From the NCBI GenBank assembly GCA_021299075.1, contig JAJTFU010000034.1:1-13142 (forward strand): a DNA stretch of 13,142 nt, given 5' to 3'. The first letter of the stretch is position 1. Every line of letters begins with the position of its first letter. Of the stretch, positions 7,197 to 13,142 are shown in pieces. A program made the position numbers and the translations under genes. The DNA is from Novosphingobium sp. (GTDB lineage Bacteria; Pseudomonadota; Alphaproteobacteria; Sphingomonadales; Sphingomonadaceae). The notes beneath the pieces were generated by a model. That model made no database searches, was not told the DNA's origin, and saw only the letters and a list, made by a program, of their open reading frames with translations.

Positions 7197-7607
7197 ATGC
7201 GCCTCTCTTCCATGGCCGATTATGCCGTCGTCACGATGAGCGCCGCCGCGCGCCATTGCGGTGGTACGCGCGTCTCAGCCGCCGAACTCGCCGCCGAAAC
7301 CGGCCTGCCGGTACCGACCGTGCAGAAGCTGGTAAGCCGCCTGACTGCAGCCGGCCTGCTCCGTTCGACTCGTGGTGTCGGCGGCGGCCTCAAGCTGGCG
7401 CGGCCGGCTGCGGCGATTACCCTGGCCGACATTATTGAAGCCGTCGAAGGCCCGATCGCGCTGACCCAGTGCGTTGACGATGCCCGCGCCGATTGCGGGC
7501 TGGATGCCTGCTGCTCGGTCAAGCCGCACTGGCCGATAGTCAACGAGGCGCTGCGCGGTGCGCTGTCGCAAGTCTCGCTGATTCGCTTGGCTGAGGTGAC
7601 GGCATGA
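7197..7607 (+). CDS. Rrf2-family regulator of SUF Fe-S assembly
   Basis: This 136-residue protein has the Rrf2/IscR winged-helix domain: MADYAVVTMSAAAR at the start, the recognition-helix region LPVPTVQKLVSRLTAAGLL (about 37-55), and the wing STRGVGGGLKLARP. The following linker ADIIEAVEGP is typical. Cysteines at 92, 100, 105 and 106 occupy the place where IscR-type members hold a [2Fe-2S] cluster (IscR uses Cys92, Cys98, Cys104 and His107), so the protein probably senses Fe-S status or iron. Its position as first gene of the suf operon matches the known SUF-associated Rrf2 regulators of alphaproteobacteria. GGAG 6 bases before the ATG is a good ribosome-binding site. Its stop overlaps the sufB start as ATGA. 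I give no gene symbol because sufR and iscR are both used for such proteins. Confidence 0.93.
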   Translation: MRLSSMADYAVVTMSAAARHCGGTRVSAAELAAETGLPVPTVQKLVSRLTAAGLLRSTRGVGGGLKLARPAAAITLADIIEAVEGPIALTQCVDDARADCGLDACCSVKPHWPIVNEALRGALSQVSLIRLAEVTA

Positions 7608-9085
7608 GCGAGGACGCCACCCTCAAGGATCAAGCTGCGCGCGATGCCGCCGCCAAGGTTGCCGATTACGAGCACGGCTGGTCGGCCGAGATCGAGACCG
7701 AGTTCGCGCCCAAGGGCCTGAACGAGGATACGGTCCGCTTCATCAGCGCCAAGAAGAACGAGCCCGAATGGATGCTCGACTGGCGGCTCAAGGCCTTCCG
7801 CCACTGGCAGACCATGCCGACGCCGGACTGGGCCAAGCTGAGCATCCCGCCGATCGATTACCAGGACGCCTATTACTACGCGGCGCCCAAGCCGAAGAAG
7901 ACCCTTGCCAGCCTCGATGAGGTCGATCCCGAGATTCTCGAGGTCTACAAGAAGCTTGGCATTCCGCTGGAAGAGCAGAAGGTCCTCGCCGGCGTCGAAG
8001 GCGCGCGCAAGGTCGCGGTCGATGCGGTGTTTGATTCCGTCTCTGTCGCCACCACCTTCCGCGAGGAGCTCAAGAAGGCCGGGGTGATCTTCCTCTCGAT
8101 CTCGGAAGCGATCCGCGAGTACCCGGAACTGGTCAAGCAGTGGCTCGGCAAGGTCGTGCCGGTGCGTGACAACTTCTTCGCCGCGCTCAACTGCGCGGTC
8201 TTTTCGGACGGCACCTTCGTCTACATCCCTGAAGGCGTGCGCTGCCCGATGGAGCTCAGCACCTATTTCCGGATCAACGCCGAGAACACCGGGCAGTTCG
8301 AACGCACCCTGATCGTTGCCGACAAAGGCAGCTATGTGTCCTACCTCGATGGCTGCACCGCGCCGATGCACGACGAAAACCAGCTGCATGCCGCCGTGGT
8401 TGAACTGGTCGCGCTCGATGATGCCGAGATCAAGTATTCGACCGTGCAGAACTGGTACCCCGGCGATGCCCAGGGCAAGGGCGGGATCTACAACTTCGTC
8501 ACCAAGCGCGCGCTGTGCCAGGGCAAGCGCAGCAAGGTCAGCTGGACCCAGGTAGAGACCGGCTCGGCGGTGACCTGGAAGTATCCAAGCTGCGTACTCA
8601 ATGGCGAGGATTCGGTCGGCGAGTTCTACTCTGTCGCCGTCACCAACAATTACCAGCAGGCCGATACCGGCACCAAGATGATCCACAACGGCAAGGGCAG
8701 CCGCTCGACCATCGTTTCCAAGGGCATCTCGGCCGGCAAGAGCCAGAACACCTATCGCGGCCTCGTCCGTGTCGCCCCCCAGGCCGAAGGCGTGCGCAAC
8801 TTTACCCAGTGCGACAGCCTGCTGCTGGTCAAGGACTGCGGCGCGCACACCGTGCCTTATATCGAGGTGCGCAACCCCTCGGCCCAGATCGAGCACGAGG
8901 CGACCACCAGCAAGATTTCGGACGACCAGCTGTTCTACGCGATGCAGCGCGGGCTCGATCAGGAAGCCGCCGTGGCGCTGATCGTCAACGGCTTCGCCAA
9001 GGAAGTGCTGCAGCAGCTGCCGATGGAGTTTGCGGTCGAGGCGCAGAAGCTGCTCGGCATTTCGCTGGAAGGGAGTGTTGGCTGA
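7604..9085 (+). CDS. sufB: Fe-S cluster assembly scaffold protein SufB
   Basis: This 493-residue protein is the SufB subunit of the cytoplasmic SufBC2D scaffold complex, which accepts sulfur from the desulfurase and builds a nascent cluster. It covers the whole family length (E. coli SufB is 495 residues). The beta-helix core is recognisable, with PEGVRCPMELSTYFRIN, YSTVQNWYPGD and KGISAGKSQNTYRG. Key residues by alignment from memory are Cys403 in TQCDSLLL, corresponding to E. coli Cys405, and Glu432 in IEHEATTSKI, corresponding to Glu434; both are present. A further Cys412 lies in CGAHTVPYIEV. GAGGTGA at 7593-7599 is a good ribosome-binding site inside the end of the regulator gene, and the 4-base overlap implies coupled translation. 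The 3' stop shares its last base with the next start (TGATG). Confidence 0.97.
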   Translation: MSEDATLKDQAARDAAAKVADYEHGWSAEIETEFAPKGLNEDTVRFISAKKNEPEWMLDWRLKAFRHWQTMPTPDWAKLSIPPIDYQDAYYYAAPKPKKTLASLDEVDPEILEVYKKLGIPLEEQKVLAGVEGARKVAVDAVFDSVSVATTFREELKKAGVIFLSISEAIREYPELVKQWLGKVVPVRDNFFAALNCAVFSDGTFVYIPEGVRCPMELSTYFRINAENTGQFERTLIVADKGSYVSYLDGCTAPMHDENQLHAAVVELVALDDAEIKYSTVQNWYPGDAQGKGGIYNFVTKRALCQGKRSKVSWTQVETGSAVTWKYPSCVLNGEDSVGEFYSVAVTNNYQQADTGTKMIHNGKGSRSTIVSKGISAGKSQNTYRGLVRVAPQAEGVRNFTQCDSLLLVKDCGAHTVPYIEVRNPSAQIEHEATTSKISDDQLFYAMQRGLDQEAAVALIVNGFAKEVLQQLPMEFAVEAQKLLGISLEGSVG

Positions 9086-9525
9086 TGCGCCGTGGTATCG
9101 TGACCCTGGTCGTGGTTTCGGCGCTGTCGCTGGCCGCCTGCGGCGAAAGTTCCGTGCCCGGAGAAGGCGACGCTGCCTCCAGCGCGCTCAAGATGCTGGA
9201 TGACAGCAAGATTGCCGGTATGCTCTCGACCGAGGCCAAGGCTGCGCTTGATATTCTGGGCCAAGGCGCGCGCACCGAGATCGAGGCTTACAAGGCCCAG
9301 TATGGCCAGCTTCCCGCCAACCTCTCGGACCTTGCCTCGCTGCAGACCGCGCGGGCGGCAGCAGTAACCGCGATCACCGATGCCCTGGCTGAACAGGTGC
9401 CCTTCGTGCGCCGCGGAACGCTGGAGCAGATGGCCGGACAATTCGTCGACCGGGCGCAGCAGCGCGTCCTCGATCAGATGAAGGCAGCGGAAGCAGCCGT
9501 AGCCGAAAGCGCGGCAAAGCCATGA
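9085..9525 (+). CDS. Small helical lipoprotein inside the suf operon
   Basis: This 146-residue protein begins with a lipoprotein signal: MRRGIV, a hydrophobic run, then the lipobox L16-A17-A18-Cys19, followed by Gly at +2, which suggests outer-membrane sorting. The mature part is Ala-, Gln- and Glu-rich and looks mostly helical, with heptad-like spacing near SLQTARAAAVTAITDAL and the C-terminal DQMKAAEAAVAESAAK. Cys19 is the only cysteine, so it is not itself a likely Fe-S protein. I recognise no domain. GGGAG (9071-9075) lies 9 bases before the ATG, and the start overlaps the sufB stop by one base (TGATG); the same frame is open upstream but there it is a shadow of sufB. The gene ends overlapping the DUF559 gene as ATGA. 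It must be co-transcribed with sufB and sufC, but a periplasmic or membrane-bound role in cytoplasmic cluster assembly is not known. Confidence 0.82.
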   Translation: MRRGIVTLVVVSALSLAACGESSVPGEGDAASSALKMLDDSKIAGMLSTEAKAALDILGQGARTEIEAYKAQYGQLPANLSDLASLQTARAAAVTAITDALAEQVPFVRRGTLEQMAGQFVDRAQQRVLDQMKAAEAAVAESAAKP

Positions 9526-10013
9526 AGAAAACCCTTACCCTGCGCAGCGCCGCCGAGGACGCCGCCCCCGCGATCAAGAAGAAAGGTCGCGGCTGGGAGA
9601 TCTCGGCGAAGCGGCTCGATGCCCTGCACCAGCGGGCGCGCGAGATGCGGCGCAATCCTTCGCCCGCCAGTGAGGCTCTGGCGGCAGCGTTGGCCGAGGT
9701 CGAAACCGGCGGCTATTCCTTCAAGCGTCAGGACGTGATCGGCTCGGCGATTGTTGATTTTGCCTGCAAGCCGCTGATGCTCGTGATCGAGCTGGATGGC
9801 GACGAGGACGCTAGCTTTACCGCCGACCGGACCCGCAGCCTGACCGAGGTCGGCTACCGGGTCGAGCGCCTCTCTGCCGCTGCCGTTCTGGCCGATCCGG
9901 CCGCCGCTGCTGCCCAGGTTTCCGCCGTAATGCGCGAGCGCTGGCACGAGCGCCGCGCTGCGCGGGCCAATCGTACACCTTCCAACCGCGCCCCCCGTCG
10001 GCGCCAGGACTGA
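9522..10013 (+). CDS. DUF559 endonuclease-like protein inside the suf operon
   Basis: This 163-residue protein matches the DUF559 family, distant relatives of Vsr and restriction-like endonucleases. Landmarks are AREMRRNPSPASEALAAALA (Glu51), then FKRQDVIGSAIVDFAC (Lys68-Arg69-Gln70, Asp79), LVIELDG (Glu90, Asp92) and a later DRTRSLTEVGYRVERL. The pattern Glu...Asp...Glu-x-Asp keeps the likely PD-(D/E)XK-type metal ligands. However, where many relatives have a His just after the DG (DGGQH), this protein reads DGDED. The basic N-terminal segment (AIKKKGRGW) and the Arg-rich C-terminal tail (RRAARANRTPSNRAPRRRQD) are consistent with nucleic-acid binding. It starts with a 4-base overlap to the lipoprotein gene and has no clear ribosome-binding site, so it depends on coupling; its stop is 2 bp before sufC. 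A biochemical role in Fe-S assembly is unknown. Confidence 0.87.
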   Translation: MKKTLTLRSAAEDAAPAIKKKGRGWEISAKRLDALHQRAREMRRNPSPASEALAAALAEVETGGYSFKRQDVIGSAIVDFACKPLMLVIELDGDEDASFTADRTRSLTEVGYRVERLSAAAVLADPAAAAAQVSAVMRERWHERRAARANRTPSNRAPRRRQD

Positions 10014-10015
10014 TC

Positions 10016-10759
10016 ATGCTGACCATTTCCAACCTTCACGCCACCGTTGCCGACAAGCCGATCCTCAAGGGCTTGTCGCTCACCATCAATGCCGGTGAGG
10101 TCCATGCGATCATGGGGCCCAATGGCGCAGGCAAGTCGACGCTGGGTTACACGCTTGGCGGCCGGCCCGGTTATGAGGTGATCGGCGGCTCGGTCGAATT
10201 CCTGGGCCAGGATCTGCTCGAACTGGAACCGCATGAGCGCGCCGCCGCCGGGCTGTTCCTGGGCTTCCAGTACCCGGTCGAAATTCCGGGCGTGTCCTTC
10301 GTCCAGTTTCTGCGCGAAAGCCTCAACGCCCAACGCGCAAGCCGCGATGAGGCGCCGCTGTCGGGCGGCGAATTCCTCAAGCTGGCGCGCGAACAGGCGG
10401 CGCTGCTGAAGATGGACATGGAAATGCTCAAGCGGCCGGTCAATGTCGGCTTCTCGGGCGGCGAGAAGAAGCGCGCCGAGATGGTCCAGATGGGCATCCT
10501 CGCGCCCAAGCTGGCGATCCTCGACGAGACCGATTCCGGGCTCGACATCGATGCGCTGCGGATCGTGGGCGACGGGATCAATTCGGTCATGCGCAAGCCT
10601 GACAAGGCTGTGCTGCTGATCACCCATTACCAGCGTCTGCTCGATTACGTGAAGCCGGACTTCGTCCACGTCCTGGCGGCCGGCCGGATCGTCAAGACCG
10701 GCGGGCCGGAACTTGCGCTTGAGCTGGAAGAGCGCGGCTACGAGGCGGTCGCGGCGTGA
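10016..10759 (+). CDS. sufC: Fe-S cluster assembly ATPase SufC
   Basis: This 247-residue ABC-type ATPase is the motor of the SufBC2D scaffold; ATP binding brings the two SufC together and opens the SufB-SufD interface. All nucleotide motifs are present: Walker A GPNGAGKST (34-42, Lys40), Q-loop Gln85 in GFQYP, signature FSGGEKKR (146-153), Walker B LAILDE ending at Glu171, D-loop SGLDIDAL, and the switch His204 in LITHYQ. The form SGGEKKR with FQYPVEIPGV is characteristic of SufC rather than of transporter ATPases. An additional SGGEF at 116-120 is not the signature motif. The length is normal. The gene starts 2 bp after the DUF559 stop with a weak CAGGA site, and its stop overlaps the GTG start of sufD. 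Confidence 0.97.
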   Translation: MLTISNLHATVADKPILKGLSLTINAGEVHAIMGPNGAGKSTLGYTLGGRPGYEVIGGSVEFLGQDLLELEPHERAAAGLFLGFQYPVEIPGVSFVQFLRESLNAQRASRDEAPLSGGEFLKLAREQAALLKMDMEMLKRPVNVGFSGGEKKRAEMVQMGILAPKLAILDETDSGLDIDALRIVGDGINSVMRKPDKAVLLITHYQRLLDYVKPDFVHVLAAGRIVKTGGPELALELEERGYEAVAA

Positions 10760-11493
10760 GCCAGGCACTCGCCCTTCCCACCCGCAAGGACGAGGACTTC
10801 CGCTATGCGGACCTTGCCGCGCTGGCGCCGCTCTGGCCGGTAGCGGTCGAGACCATCAGCGTGGCGGCCGGCGAAGCCGGCAACCTGGCGATGGTGCTAG
10901 ATGGCGGCGAACCGGTGGCGCGCGAAATCGCGATCGTGCTGGGCGATGGCGCTTCGTTTGACCTGCGCCTGCTCAACGCGCCGTCCGCCTATGGCCGCGT
11001 CGCGGTCAAGGTGAAGCTGGGGCGGGGGGCAAGCTTCACGCTTGGCGCGGCGCAGCTCGCGGGCGGGGACCAGGTGGTCGAGATTGTCACCGACGTGCTC
11101 CACGCCCAGCCCGATGCGGTCAGCCGCCAGGTCGTGCGTTCGGTTGCGGGCGGTCAGGCCACGGCCAATTACCTCGGCAAGGTCCGCGTGGCCAGGGGCG
11201 CCGACGGTACTGATGGTGAGCAGTCGATCCGGGCCATGCTGCTCGACCGGACGGCTACGGCTAATGCTCGCCCGGAACTCGAAATTTTCGCTGACGACGT
11301 AAAGTGTGCCCATGGCTGCGCGGTGGGCGAACTCGATGCCAACGGCCTGTTCTACATGGCCCAACGCGGGCTGCCGCCGGCCGAAGCCAAGAAGCTGATG
11401 CTCCAGGCCTTCGTCGCAGAAGCCTTCGCCGGTGCGGCGGACGAGGAGCGCCTGCTTGAAGCCGCGCTGGCGGCGCTGGGCCGGCTGGTATGA
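10756..11493 (+). CDS. sufD: Fe-S cluster assembly protein SufD, short form
   Basis: This 245-residue protein is the SufD partner of SufB in the scaffold complex. It shares the beta-helix core and the diagnostic segment VKCAHGCAVGELDANGLFYM (Cys184, His186); His186 corresponds to E. coli His360, implicated in cluster assembly. The first residues KDEDFRYAD match the W/F-R-Y-T/A-D motif near the start of SufD proteins. E. coli SufD has 423 residues, so the N-terminal helical region is largely missing here. The short form is, as far as I recall, usual in sphingomonads and not a truncation: the reading frame is intact and the C-terminal helices (KLMLQAFVAEAF) are present. Translation begins at GTG within a GTGA overlap with sufC, and ends in an ATGA overlap with sufS. 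Confidence 0.93.
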   Translation: MSQALALPTRKDEDFRYADLAALAPLWPVAVETISVAAGEAGNLAMVLDGGEPVAREIAIVLGDGASFDLRLLNAPSAYGRVAVKVKLGRGASFTLGAAQLAGGDQVVEIVTDVLHAQPDAVSRQVVRSVAGGQATANYLGKVRVARGADGTDGEQSIRAMLLDRTATANARPELEIFADDVKCAHGCAVGELDANGLFYMAQRGLPPAEAKKLMLQAFVAEAFAGAADEERLLEAALAALGRLV

Positions 11494-12674
11494 ACGCAAT
11501 TTCTGCCTCTGCCCCGGCCGATCTGAAGGCCCAGTTTCCCGGCCTCGCCGGCGGCTGGCACTATCTCGATACGGCGGCGACGGCGCAGAAGCCGCAGGCG
11601 GTGATCGATGCGACCGTGCGGGCGATGGGTGCGGACTACGCGACGGTCCACCGCGGAGTCTATGCCCGCTCGGCTGACATGACCCTGGCCTTCGAAGCCG
11701 CGCGTGAAAAGGTAGCTGGACTAATCGGCGCACCGGCGCAGGAGCTGGTCTTCACCCGCGGCGCAACCGAGGCGATCAACCTGGTTGCCTACACCTATCC
11801 CCGCAAGGGCCGGGTGCTGCTCTCCACGCTTGAGCATCATTCGAACATCGTCCCCTGGCAGCTGGCTGGCTGGCAGGTCGATGTCTGCCCGTTGACTGCC
11901 GACGGCCAGATCGATCTCGACGCGGCCGAAGCCATGCTCACGCCCGAGCATACGATGGTTGCCTTCGCCCATGTCTCGAACGTCCTTGGTTCGGTGCTCG
12001 ATGCGCCGCGCGCGGCGGAACTGGCCCATGCTGTCGGCGCAAAGCTGCTGCTCGATGGTTGCCAGGCCGTGCCGCGTCTGGCCATCGATGTCGCGGCGCT
12101 CGGCTGCGATTTCTACGCCTTCTCGGCCCACAAGCTCTACGGCCCGACCGGGATCGGTGCGCTGTGGGGCCGGGCCGAATTGCTGGGGGCCATGCCGCCC
12201 TGGCAGGGCGGCGGTGCGATGATTGACCGGGTCAGCTTTGCCGGCACCACCTATGCCCCGCCGCCGCAGCGGTTCGAAGCGGGGACGCCGGCGATCATCG
12301 AGGCAATCGGGTTCGGCGCGGCGGCGGACTATGTCCGCGCCATCGGGCTCGATGCCATCCATGCCCACGAAACAGCTTTGGTGGCAGAGCTGCGGGCCGC
12401 GCTGCGCGCGCGCAACGATGTCACCCTGTTCGGCCCGGAGGAGAGCGCCGGGATCGTTTCTTTTGCGCTCGACGGGGTGCATTCGCACGACCTCGGCACC
12501 ATATTGGATGAGGAAGGCGTGGCAATCCGCGCCGGGCATCACTGCGCCCAGCCGCTGATGGAGCACCTGGGTGTGCCCGCGACAGCGCGGGCCAGCTTTG
12601 GATTGTATTCGGAACAAGCGGATATCGCCGCGCTGCTGCGCGGGATTGAGCGGACACGGAGGATCTTCGGATGA
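11490..12674 (+). CDS. sufS: Cysteine desulfurase SufS (group II)
   Basis: This 394-residue PLP enzyme removes sulfur from L-cysteine to give alanine and an enzyme persulfide that feeds SufB. The PLP lysine is Lys215 in SAHKLYGPTG and the catalytic cysteine is Cys352 in RAGHHCAQPLM; the latter form, with Cys on a short loop, marks group II desulfurases (SufS/CsdA). Other family marks are FTRGATEAINLVA, TLEHHSNIVPW and LLDGCQAVPR (Asp and Gln contacting PLP). Group II enzymes normally need a sulfur acceptor such as SufE or SufU; none is present in this window, so it must be elsewhere. The start overlaps the sufD stop (ATGA) with little ribosome-binding sequence, so it likely depends on translational coupling. 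The stop overlaps the DUF59 gene. Confidence 0.96.
   Translation: MNAISASAPADLKAQFPGLAGGWHYLDTAATAQKPQAVIDATVRAMGADYATVHRGVYARSADMTLAFEAAREKVAGLIGAPAQELVFTRGATEAINLVAYTYPRKGRVLLSTLEHHSNIVPWQLAGWQVDVCPLTADGQIDLDAAEAMLTPEHTMVAFAHVSNVLGSVLDAPRAAELAHAVGAKLLLDGCQAVPRLAIDVAALGCDFYAFSAHKLYGPTGIGALWGRAELLGAMPPWQGGGAMIDRVSFAGTTYAPPPQRFEAGTPAIIEAIGFGAAADYVRAIGLDAIHAHETALVAELRAALRARNDVTLFGPEESAGIVSFALDGVHSHDLGTILDEEGVAIRAGHHCAQPLMEHLGVPATARASFGLYSEQADIAALLRGIERTRRIFG
12658..12663 (+). promoter_or_regulatory. Strong ribosome-binding site of the SufT-like gene
   Basis: GGAGGA sits 7 bases before the ATG at 12671, within the 3' end of sufS. It is the best ribosome-binding site in the operon and fixes the start, including the long N-terminal extension. 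Confidence 0.6.
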
Positions 12675-13142
12675 ACGAAGAACGCAAGATCGTGGTGGAA
12701 GAAGTCGAGGCGGTCAGCGCCCCGCCGCGCGCGCGCGTGGAGGAAGTCGAAAGCCCCGCGGCCAAGCTGGAGCGCAAGCGCGACTATCTCGATGGCTTTC
12801 TGCAACAGAAGCCGGCCGAGGTTAGCCGGGCCGAACCAGGCGGATCGATCTATGACGGCGTGATCGCCGCACTGAAGGATATCTTCGATCCGGAAATCCC
12901 GGTGAACATTTATGACCTCGGCCTGATTTACGGGGTCGATGTCGACGCCGACGGCGGGGTGGTCGTGACCATGACGCTGACCACGCCGCACTGCCCGGTG
13001 GCCGAATCGATGCCGGGCGAAGTCGAACTGCGGGTCGGCGCAGTGCCGGGCGTGCGCGATGCCGAGGTCAACCTGGTCTGGGATCCCGCCTGGGACCCGG
13101 CCAAGATGAGCGACGAGGCCCGGCTGGAGCTTGGGATGCTAT
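12671..13142 (+). CDS. SufT-like DUF59 (MIP18-family) Fe-S assembly protein, 3' partial
   Basis: The gene reaches the right edge without a stop; 157 residues are visible. From about residue 58 it is a DUF59/MIP18 domain, known to help maturation of Fe-S proteins: IYDGVIAALKDIFDPEIPVN (Asp73-Pro-Glu-Ile-Pro), then YDLGLIYGV, TLTTPHCPVAESMP with the conserved Cys108, and the end motif NLVWDPAWDP. The final MSDEARLELGML is the usual last stretch of this family, so only a few bases are probably missing. The first 57 residues are an added charged segment rich in Glu, Val and Lys (KIVVEEVEAVSAPP) not part of the domain. The ATG overlaps the sufS stop (ATGA), with GGAGGA upstream. In related operons this gene stands between sufS and sufA; sufA would be expected just beyond the window. 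Confidence 0.92.
   Translation, partial: MNEERKIVVEEVEAVSAPPRARVEEVESPAAKLERKRDYLDGFLQQKPAEVSRAEPGGSIYDGVIAALKDIFDPEIPVNIYDLGLIYGVDVDADGGVVVTMTLTTPHCPVAESMPGEVELRVGAVPGVRDAEVNLVWDPAWDPAKMSDEARLELGML

Noticed and set aside
7220..8896. Long minus-strand open frame of 558 codons opposite the regulator gene and sufB
   Set aside because: It lies antisense to two well-supported genes, is caused by high-GC codon bias, and its translation shows no recognisable domain.
8515..9084. Upstream extension of the lipoprotein frame inside sufB
   Set aside because: The extra 190 residues are Arg/Gln-rich shadow of sufB, and the ATG at 9085 gives a proper lipoprotein signal with a ribosome-binding site.
10361..10375. 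SGGEF in SufC as the ABC signature
   Set aside because: The true signature is SGGEKKR at residues 147-153, correctly spaced before Walker B.
9854..10768. Minus-strand open frame of 304 codons opposite sufC
   Set aside because: SufC carries every ABC motif on the other strand, so this is a codon-bias shadow.
11721..12617. Minus-strand open frame of 298 codons opposite sufS
   Set aside because: SufS is unmistakable on the + strand with both active-site motifs, and the antisense translation shows no motif.

Overview
The window looks like chromosomal DNA from a high-GC alphaproteobacterium, most likely a member of the Sphingomonadales (Sphingomonas, Novosphingobium or Erythrobacter relatives). 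The grounds are codon use, the compact ATGA/GTGA-overlapped suf operon opened by an Rrf2 regulator, the short SufD, and protein styles familiar from that order. This placement is by recognition, not by a search. No tRNA, rRNA, CRISPR array, transposase or prophage gene is visible.

Left part (1-5907): a 5'-truncated, acidic Pro/Glu-rich protein of unknown function runs rightward and ends 3 bp from the convergent stop of a long-chain acyl-CoA synthetase gene. That gene diverges, across a 151-bp gap containing an imperfect inverted repeat, from a gene for a lipoprotein-type gamma-glutamyltransferase. The latter converges, with 9 bp between stops, on a class 2 dihydroorotate dehydrogenase gene (pyrD, GTG start). 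These are ordinary metabolic genes that do not form one operon.

Middle (5908-6199): the gap between divergent pyrD and an AraC-family regulator gene holds a textbook rho-independent terminator on the + strand (6120-6154). No protein gene lies upstream of it on that strand, so an unannotated small RNA, or a leader that attenuates the AraC gene, is the best explanation.

Right part (7133-13142): a complete-looking SUF iron-sulfur assembly operon reads rightward: Rrf2-type regulator, sufB, small lipoprotein, DUF559 nuclease-like protein, sufC, sufD, sufS, and a SufT-like DUF59 protein cut by the window edge. Every junction overlaps or nearly abuts, which implies one transcript with translational coupling. 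SufS takes sulfur from cysteine, SufBCD is the scaffold and ATPase on which the cluster is built, and the DUF59 protein probably helps deliver or mature clusters. The Rrf2 protein, with its cysteine cluster, probably senses Fe-S status and controls its own operon through a palindromic site just before its start codon. The two extra genes between sufB and sufC, a lipoprotein and a DUF559 protein, have no known place in Fe-S assembly and are the most intriguing content. I see no strong evidence for an entirely new multi-gene system.
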